From positions 248,001 through 312,000 of the forward strand of contig CAVTVU010000001.1 of assembly GCA_963738305.1 (NCBI GenBank): a stretch of DNA of 64,000 nt, in the 5' to 3' direction. Made by a program: the position numbers and the translations under genes. Below, piece after piece: positions 59,027-64,000 of the stretch (the stretch's first letter is position 1; the number at the start of each line of letters is the position of its first letter). This DNA comes from JBBRHQ01 sp963738305. Its GTDB lineage: Bacteria; Actinomycetota; Thermoleophilia; Solirubrobacterales; 70-9. Under the pieces are notes generated by a model. It was not told where the DNA came from, searched no databases, and saw only the letters and a list, made by a program, of their open reading frames with translations.

Positions 59027-60400
59027 ATGAGCAAGGACAAGCGCCTCACCGAAGACGACGTCCGCGAGCTGGTCAAGGACGAGGGCATCGAGTTCCTGTT
59101 CGCCAACTTCGTCGACATGCACGCCAGACCCAGCGCCAAGCTGATCCCGGCCGAGGAGATCGACGGCCTGTTCGACGACGGCGCCGGCTTCGCCGGCTTT
59201 GCGGCCGGAGACATCGGCCAGCAGCCCAACGATCCGGACATGATCGCGATGCCGGACGCCGGCTCGTTCACCAGGCTTCCCTGGAAGCCGAACGTCGGCT
59301 GGTTCGCCTCCGACGTGACCGTCGAGGGCGAGGAGTGGCCCTACTGCCCGCGGACGATCCTGCGCCACCAGATGGAGCGCTGCGAGCAGGCCGGCTACCA
59401 GTTCCTGATCGGCTACGAGCTGGAGTACTTCCTCGTGCGCAAGACCGAGGACGGCGGCATCGAGGTCGCCGACCAGCTCGACGACCTCGAGCAGCCCTGC
59501 TACGACATCCGCGCCCTGACCCGATCCTTCGACTTCGTCACCGAGGTCATCCGCAACGTCAACTCACTCGGCTGGGGCCTCTACGCCACCGACCACGAGG
59601 ACGCAAACGGCCAGTTCGAGCAGAACTGGTCCCCGGCCGACCCGCTGACCTCGAGCGACCGCGCCGTCTTCTACCGCTACATGGTCGAGGCGATGGCCCA
59701 GGAGCGCGGCCTGATCGCGACCTTCATGCCGAAGCCCTTCGCCCACCTGACCGGCAACGGCTGCCACATGCACATGAGCCTCTGGGACGGCGACACAAAC
59801 GTGCTTCTCGCCGACCCGAAGGACGACAAGCACGGCCTGGGCCTCAGCGAGAAGGGCTATCACTTCATCGGTGGGCTGAAGAAGCACGCCAAGGCCTACA
59901 TCGCGCTGACCGCACCCACGGTCGGCGTCCTACAAGCGGCTGGTGATCGGGGCGCCGACCAGCGGCGCCACCTGGGCGCCGGCCTACGTCACCTACGGGT
60001 GGAACAACCGCACGCATGATGCTGCGCATCCCCGATCACGGGCGGATCGAGGACCGCACCGTGGACGGCGCCTGCAACCCATACCTCGCCGCCACCGCGG
60101 TCCTCGCCGCCGGCCTGGACGGGATCGAGAACGGGATCGATCCCGGCGACCCGAGCACCGGCAACATGTACGAGACGAGCGTCGAGGACCGCCAACGGAT
60201 GGGGGTCGAGACCCTGCCCGAGAACCTGCTCGACGCGACTCGCGAGCTGGAGCAGGACGAGGTCATGCGCAAGGCCCTGGGCAAGGTCCGCGACGGGGAC
60301 TACGTCGACTACTTCATCAAATGCAAGCGGCGCGAGTGGCAGATGGCGCACGAGCAGATCACGCAAGTGGGAGATCGACCGCTACCTGCAGCTCTCCTGA
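59027..60400 (+). CDS. gmaS: Gamma-glutamylmethylamide synthetase (GlnA-family), copy 2 (frameshifted)
   Basis: ATP-dependent ligase joining glutamate and methylamine. 'QFLIGYELEYFLVRKTEDGG', 'LYATDHEDANGQFEQNW' (signature of the GmaS/GlnT branch), 'ATFMPKPFAHLTGNGCHMHM' and 'HGRIEDRTVDGACNPYLAAT' are clear. About 457 codons. Frame changes near 59935, 60015 and 60368 disrupt the C-terminal third, with 'YKRLVIGAPTSGATWAPAYV' and the final 'WEIDRYLQLS' conserved in other frames. ATG at 59027 follows GAGATACATCCAGCC. It heads the rightward operon gmaS-mgsABC. Confidence 0.88.
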
Positions 60401-60415
60401 GAATGGGGCTCTTCG

Positions 60416-61329
60416 ATGTGCGGAATCGCCGGCCTCTTCAGTAAGTCGAGCACCGTCGAGGAGAACCTCGGCGCCCATCTGGGCGCGATGCTCGCCCAGC
60501 TCGCCGAACGCGGGCCCGACAGCGCCGGAGTCGCGATCTACCGCGACCCGGCGCCCGCCGGGCTACTGCAAGGTCTCGCTGTTCTCACCGGAGCCCGACT
60601 TCCCATGGCCGGAGCTGGCGATGGAGATGGCGGGGAGCTTCGGCGCCGTCGGCGAGGCCGAGGTAATCGCCTCCCACGCCCTGCTGGTCGTCTCCGGCGA
60701 CCCCGGCGATGTCCAGGCCTGGATCGCCGACCGCCATCCCGAGCTGCGGGTGATGAGCGTCGGCGAGCGGATCGAGATCTACAAGGAGGCCGGCGACCCG
60801 CGCGAGTTCATCGCGCGGTTCGGGCTTGGACGGCGTCTCCGCGACCCACGCCCTCGGCCATACTCGGATGGCGACCGAGAGCCGGGTCACGACCGAGCAC
60901 TCCCACCCGTTCTCGACCGGGCTCGACCTCTGCCTCGTCCACAACGGCTCGCTCTCGAACCACAACCGGCTGCGGACCTTCCTGCGCGGCGAGGGGATCG
61001 AGCTTCCAGACCGACAACGACTCCGAGGTCGCCGCCGGCTACCTCACCTGGCGGCTCTCCGAGGGCGACGACCTGGAAACTGGCGCTCGAGGGCTGCCTG
61101 CGCGACCTCGACGGCTTCTACACCTTCGCGGTCGGCACCGCCGACGGATTCGCGGTCCTGCGCGACCCGATCGCCTGCAAGCCGGCGGTGCTGGCGGAGA
61201 GCGACGACTGGGTCGCGATGGCCTCCGAGTACCGGGCGATCGCCGCGCTGCCCGGCGCGGAGGACGCCGAGCTCTGGGAGCCCGAGCCGGGCCGCGTCTA
61301 CTCCTGGCAGCGGGCGGCGGTCGGCGTGA
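60416..61329 (+). CDS. mgsA: N-methylglutamate synthase subunit A (class-II amidotransferase), copy 2 (frameshifted)
   Basis: Starts 'MCGIAGLFSKSSTVEENLGA' with the Cys2 nucleophile; 'ERGPDSAGVAIYRDP', 'ALGHTRMATESRVTTEHSHP' and 'LVHNGSLSNHNRLRTFLRGE' match copy 1. Frame changes near 60565, 60830, 61005, 61078 and close to the end. The probable TGA at 61327-61329 overlaps the next gene's GTG. Supplies ammonia or methylamine from the gamma-glutamyl amide to MgsC. Confidence 0.85.
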
Positions 61330-62028
61330 GCGCCACCGAGGTCGCGGAGGAGACCGTCGACCTGGCGATGACCGGCGTGCGCGAGCTGAACCAGCGCCTG
61401 CACGACCTCGACCCGGCCCGGGCCGAGCCGCTGGCGCGTCGCCAACCCCGGCGGCGCGCACGCGATCGCGGTCGGCCTCGAATCCGAGGCCGAGGTCGAG
61501 ATCGACGGTCACGTCGGCTACTACTGCGCCGGGATGAACAAGCTGGCGACGGTGCGGATCGCCGGCAACTGCGGGGTCGGCGTGGCCGAGAACATCATGT
61601 CGGGGACGGTGATCGTCGCCGGCGACGCCAGCCAGTCGGCGGGAGCCACCGGCCGCGGGGGGCTGCTGGTGATCAAGGGGAGCGCCTCGGCGCGCTGCGG
61701 GATCTCGATGAAGGGCGTCGACATCGTCGTCCACGGCTCGATCGGCCACGCGGGGGCGTTCATGGCGCAGCGCGGCAACCTGGTCGTCTGCGGCGACGCC
61801 GGCGAGGACCTCGGCGACTCGATCTACGAGGCGCGGATCTACGTCCGGGGCGAGGTCGCCGGCCTGGGGGCCGACTGCATCGAGAAGGAGATGAGCGACG
61901 AGCACCGCGCCGAGCTTGCCGAGCTGCTGCGGCGCGGGGAGGCCGAGGCGGACCCGGCCGACTTCCGGCGCTACGGCTCGGAGCGCAAGCTCTACAACTT
62001 CAACATCGACCACGCGGGCGCCTACTGA
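61326..62028 (+). CDS. mgsB: N-methylglutamate synthase subunit B (GXGXG domain), copy 2 (one frameshift)
   Basis: GTG start 'VSATEVAEETVDLAMTGVRE', then after a frame change near 61437 'GNCGVGVAENIMSGTVIVAG', 'ATGRGGLLVIKGSASARCGI', 'RGNLVVCGDAGEDLGDSIYE'. About 234 residues, a beta-helix of the GXGXG type, parallel to 38860-39642. Its stop shares a base with the mgsC start (TGATG). Confidence 0.87.
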
Positions 62029-63407
62029 TGACCGAGTTCGACGCGCTTGCCAAGGAGGAGGGCTTTCGGCCCGAGCAGGCCGGTCGCTGGCGGCCGGGCC
62101 TGCGCGAGTCGGCCCTCTTCGACCGCAACGCGATCCACGAGATCCACCGGATGGCGCGGGAGGGCATCTACGACATCCGCGGCTTCGGCGCCAAGCGCCG
62201 GGTCCCCCATTTCGACGACCTCCTCTTCCTCGGCGCCAGCGTCTCGCGCTACCCGCTCGAGGGCTACCGGGAGCGCTGCGCCACCGACGTCACCCTCGGC
62301 ACCCGCTTCGCCTCGGAGCCGATCCACCTCGAGATCCCGATCACGATCGCCGGGATGAGCTTCGGCGCCCTCTCGGCGCCGGCCAAGGAGGCGCTCGGCC
62401 GCGGGCGCGAGCGCGGTCGGCACCAGCACCACCACCGGCGACGGCGGCATGCTGCCCGAGGAGCGCGATCACTCCGAGCCGGCTCGTCTACCAGATCCTC
62501 CCCTCGCGCTACGGGATGAACCCCGACGACCTGCGCCGCGCCGACGCGATCGAGGTCGTGGTCGGCCAGGGAGCGAAGCCCGGGGGCGGCGGCATGCTGC
62601 TCGGGCAGAAGATCTCCGATCGGGTCGCCGAGATGCGCGACCTGCCGAAGGGCGTGGACCAGCGCAGCGCCTGCCGCCACCCCGACTGGACCGGGCCCGA
62701 CGACCTCGAGATCAAGATCGGCGAGCTGCGCGAGATCACCGACTGGCGCAAGCCGATCTACGTCAAGATCGGCGCCACCCGCACCTACTTCGACGTCGCG
62801 CTCGCGGTCAAGGCCGGCGCCGACGTGATCGTCCTCGACGGGATGGAGGGCGGCACCGCGGCCAGCCAGGAGGTGTTCATCGAGCACGTCGGGATCCCGA
62901 TCCTGGCGGCGATCCCGGAGGCCGTGCGCTCGCTCCAGGAGCTGGGCATGCACCGCAAGGTGCAGCTGATCGTCTCCGGCGGCATCCGCTCCGGCGCCGA
63001 TGCCGCGAAGGCCCTCGCTCTCGGCGCCGACGCGGTCTCGATCGGGGTCGCCGCGGTGATCGCCCTCGGCGACAACTCGCACGAGTTCGAGGCCGCCTAC
63101 GAGGAGATCGGCACCTCGGCCGGCTACTACGACGACTGGCACGAGGGTCGCGATCCGGTCGGGATCTCCACCCAGGACGAGGACCTCGCCGCGCCGCTTC
63201 GACCCCGAGCTGGGCGGGAGGCGGCTGGCCAACTACCTGCGGGCGATGGTGCTCGAGGCGCAGACGCTGGCGCGGGCCTGCGGCAAGTCTCACGTGCACA
63301 ACCTCGAGCCGGAGGACATGGTCGCGCTGACCCTCGAGGCGGCGGCGATGGCCAAGGTGCCGCTGGCCGGCACCGACTGGATCCCGGGCAAGGACGGCCG
63401 CCGCTGA
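62028..63407 (+). CDS. mgsC: N-methylglutamate synthase subunit C (FMN barrel), copy 2, lacking cluster cysteines (frameshifted)
   Basis: FMN-binding catalytic subunit, about 459 codons: 'ITIAGMSFGALSAPAKEALG', 'RADAIEVVVGQGAKPGGGGM', 'ADVIVLDGMEGGTAASQEVF' and 'VSGGIRSGADAAKALALGAD'. Where copy 1 has the Cys-rich stretch before PVGITTQD, this one reads 'SAGYYDDWHEGRDPVGISTQ', so all three cluster cysteines are replaced. Frame changes near 62405, 62480 and 63195. The different cluster state may change electron supply or substrate. Confidence 0.87.
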
Positions 63408-64000
63408 GCCGCAACCTCGTAGAGCTGGTCCGCCGACACCACGCCGAGCAGGCCCCCACGGCACTCGACGTACTCAAGGGGGCGATGGACGCCCGTGGCG
63501 AGATCACCGACGAAGACCGAGAGCGCGCCGCCGAGCTCTCCGGGCTGCCCGAGGCGGCGGTCCACGGAGTCTCGACCTTCTACGACGACCTGCTGCAGCC
63601 GCGCGGCCGCCGCCACGTTCGGGTCTGCACCGGGACCGCCTGCTTCGCCGCCACCGGCGACGAGCACGTCCGCGAGCTGCGCGAGGGCCTCGGGCTCGAG
63701 CTGGGGCGAGCGAGGCGCCGACGGCGAGGTCTCGCTGGCCGAGACGGTCTGCCTGGGCTTCTGCCACTCCTCCCCGGCGGTGCGGGTCGGCGACACGGTG
63801 GACGCCGGCCCCGGGGTGATCGAGCGGGTCCTCGCCGCGGAGGAGGTCGAGGCGCCCGAGCCGCCCTGGCAGAGCGCGCTCGACGAGCCGGTGCTGCTGC
63901 GCCCCGGCTGACTACTCCGGCCTGGGCCGGGCGCGAGAGATGACTCCGGCGGAGCTGCTCGAGGAGGTGAAAGCGGCGAACGTCCGCGGCCGCGGCGGCG
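63404..64000 (+). CDS. NuoE-type [2Fe-2S] subunit, probably fused to NuoF/FdsB, 3'-truncated (frameshifted)
   Basis: 'ERAAELSGLPEAAVHGVSTF' opens a NuoE/FdsG-like domain; the [2Fe-2S] ligands are in 'RVCTGTACFAATGDEH' and 'ETVCLGFCHSSPAV'. After 'DEPVLLRPG' and a one-base frame change at 63909 the sequence continues 'DYSGLGRAREMTPAELLEEV' and reaches 'VRGRGG' at the window end, the start of a NuoF/FdsB diaphorase domain. Another frame change lies near 63705. The only start at the front is a CTG overlapping the mgsC stop (CTGA). Likely part of an NAD-linked formate dehydrogenase. Confidence 0.75.

Noticed and set aside
59943..62519. 858-codon frame spanning several genes
   Set aside because: Composite of pieces of gmaS, mgsA, mgsB and mgsC created by frameshifts, not one gene.
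1..64000. Mobile-element or phage island
   Set aside because: No transposase, integrase, tRNA target or phage gene found; GC content looks uniform throughout by eye.

Overview
The window is very GC-rich, uses mostly GTG and ATG starts, and is packed with 4-base ATGA/GTGA gene overlaps. Gene content (kdp, actinobacterial-type membrane genes, a MoaD-MoaE fusion, wax-ester synthase/DGAT, PucR-type and GntR regulators) fits a high-GC actinobacterium. I suspect the Thermoleophilia (Solirubrobacterales-like), but this is inference from gene style, not from a marker gene. No rRNA, tRNA, insertion sequence, phage gene or CRISPR array was seen. No stretch over 300 bases lacks a gene.

Layout. 0-11.7 kb: end of sufD, two cupredoxin-type/membrane protein groups, a sedolisin protease, ispH, a wax-ester synthase and a DMT-family membrane protein. 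11.8-15.3 kb: molybdenum cofactor genes (mog/moaB, moaC, a moaD-moaE fusion, moeA, mobA). 15.3-21.7 kb: a potassium-uptake kdp operon in the unusual order F-A-C-B, followed by a KdpD sensor-domain protein without kinase and a stress-protein gene. 21.8-28.9 kb: a cupin, a molybdopterin oxidoreductase, molybdate transport (modA, modB, modC), a MerR-HTH/TOBE molybdate-type regulator and moaA. With the 11.8-15.3 kb block this makes an almost complete supply line for one visible Mo enzyme. 29-31 kb: cation/proton antiporter and membrane sensors.

31-46.6 kb: a nitrogen/methylated-amine region. A PucR-type regulator is divergent from an ammonium transporter, which is followed by small single-pass membrane proteins, a class-I amidotransferase, a glutamine-synthetase-family ligase, a three-gene glutamate-synthase-like set (mgsABC type), an unrecognised 147-residue protein, two SoxB-like flavin oxidases, an HD-domain (PhnZ/TmpB-like) protein and a broken isochorismatase gene. 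42.9-44.4 and 46.7-50.6 kb: secreted beta-propeller proteins. 50.7-64 kb: a divergent methylamine/N-methylglutamate locus. Leftward run a sarcosine-oxidase/N-methylglutamate-dehydrogenase-like heterotetramer, formate-THF ligase, a cyclohydrolase-type protein and a GntR regulator. Rightward run a second ligase (gmaS type), a second mgsABC set and the start of an NAD-linked formate-dehydrogenase-like diaphorase. The likely flow is methylamine to gamma-glutamylmethylamide to N-methylglutamate, then oxidation with the methyl carbon entering tetrahydrofolate, then formate, then CO2.

Two cautions and two leads. Many genes at 14.9-21.6, 25.4-25.5, 28.4-28.8 and 51.9-63.9 kb are interrupted by single-base frameshifts while their protein sequence stays fully conserved. 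I read these as sequence errors rather than decay, and give those genes as single CDSs. The leads most worth following are the duplicated and diverged ligase-mgsABC cassettes, which share a 16-base operator-like box, and a 53-base dispersed element (three copies) whose central hairpin changes sequence but keeps its pairing.
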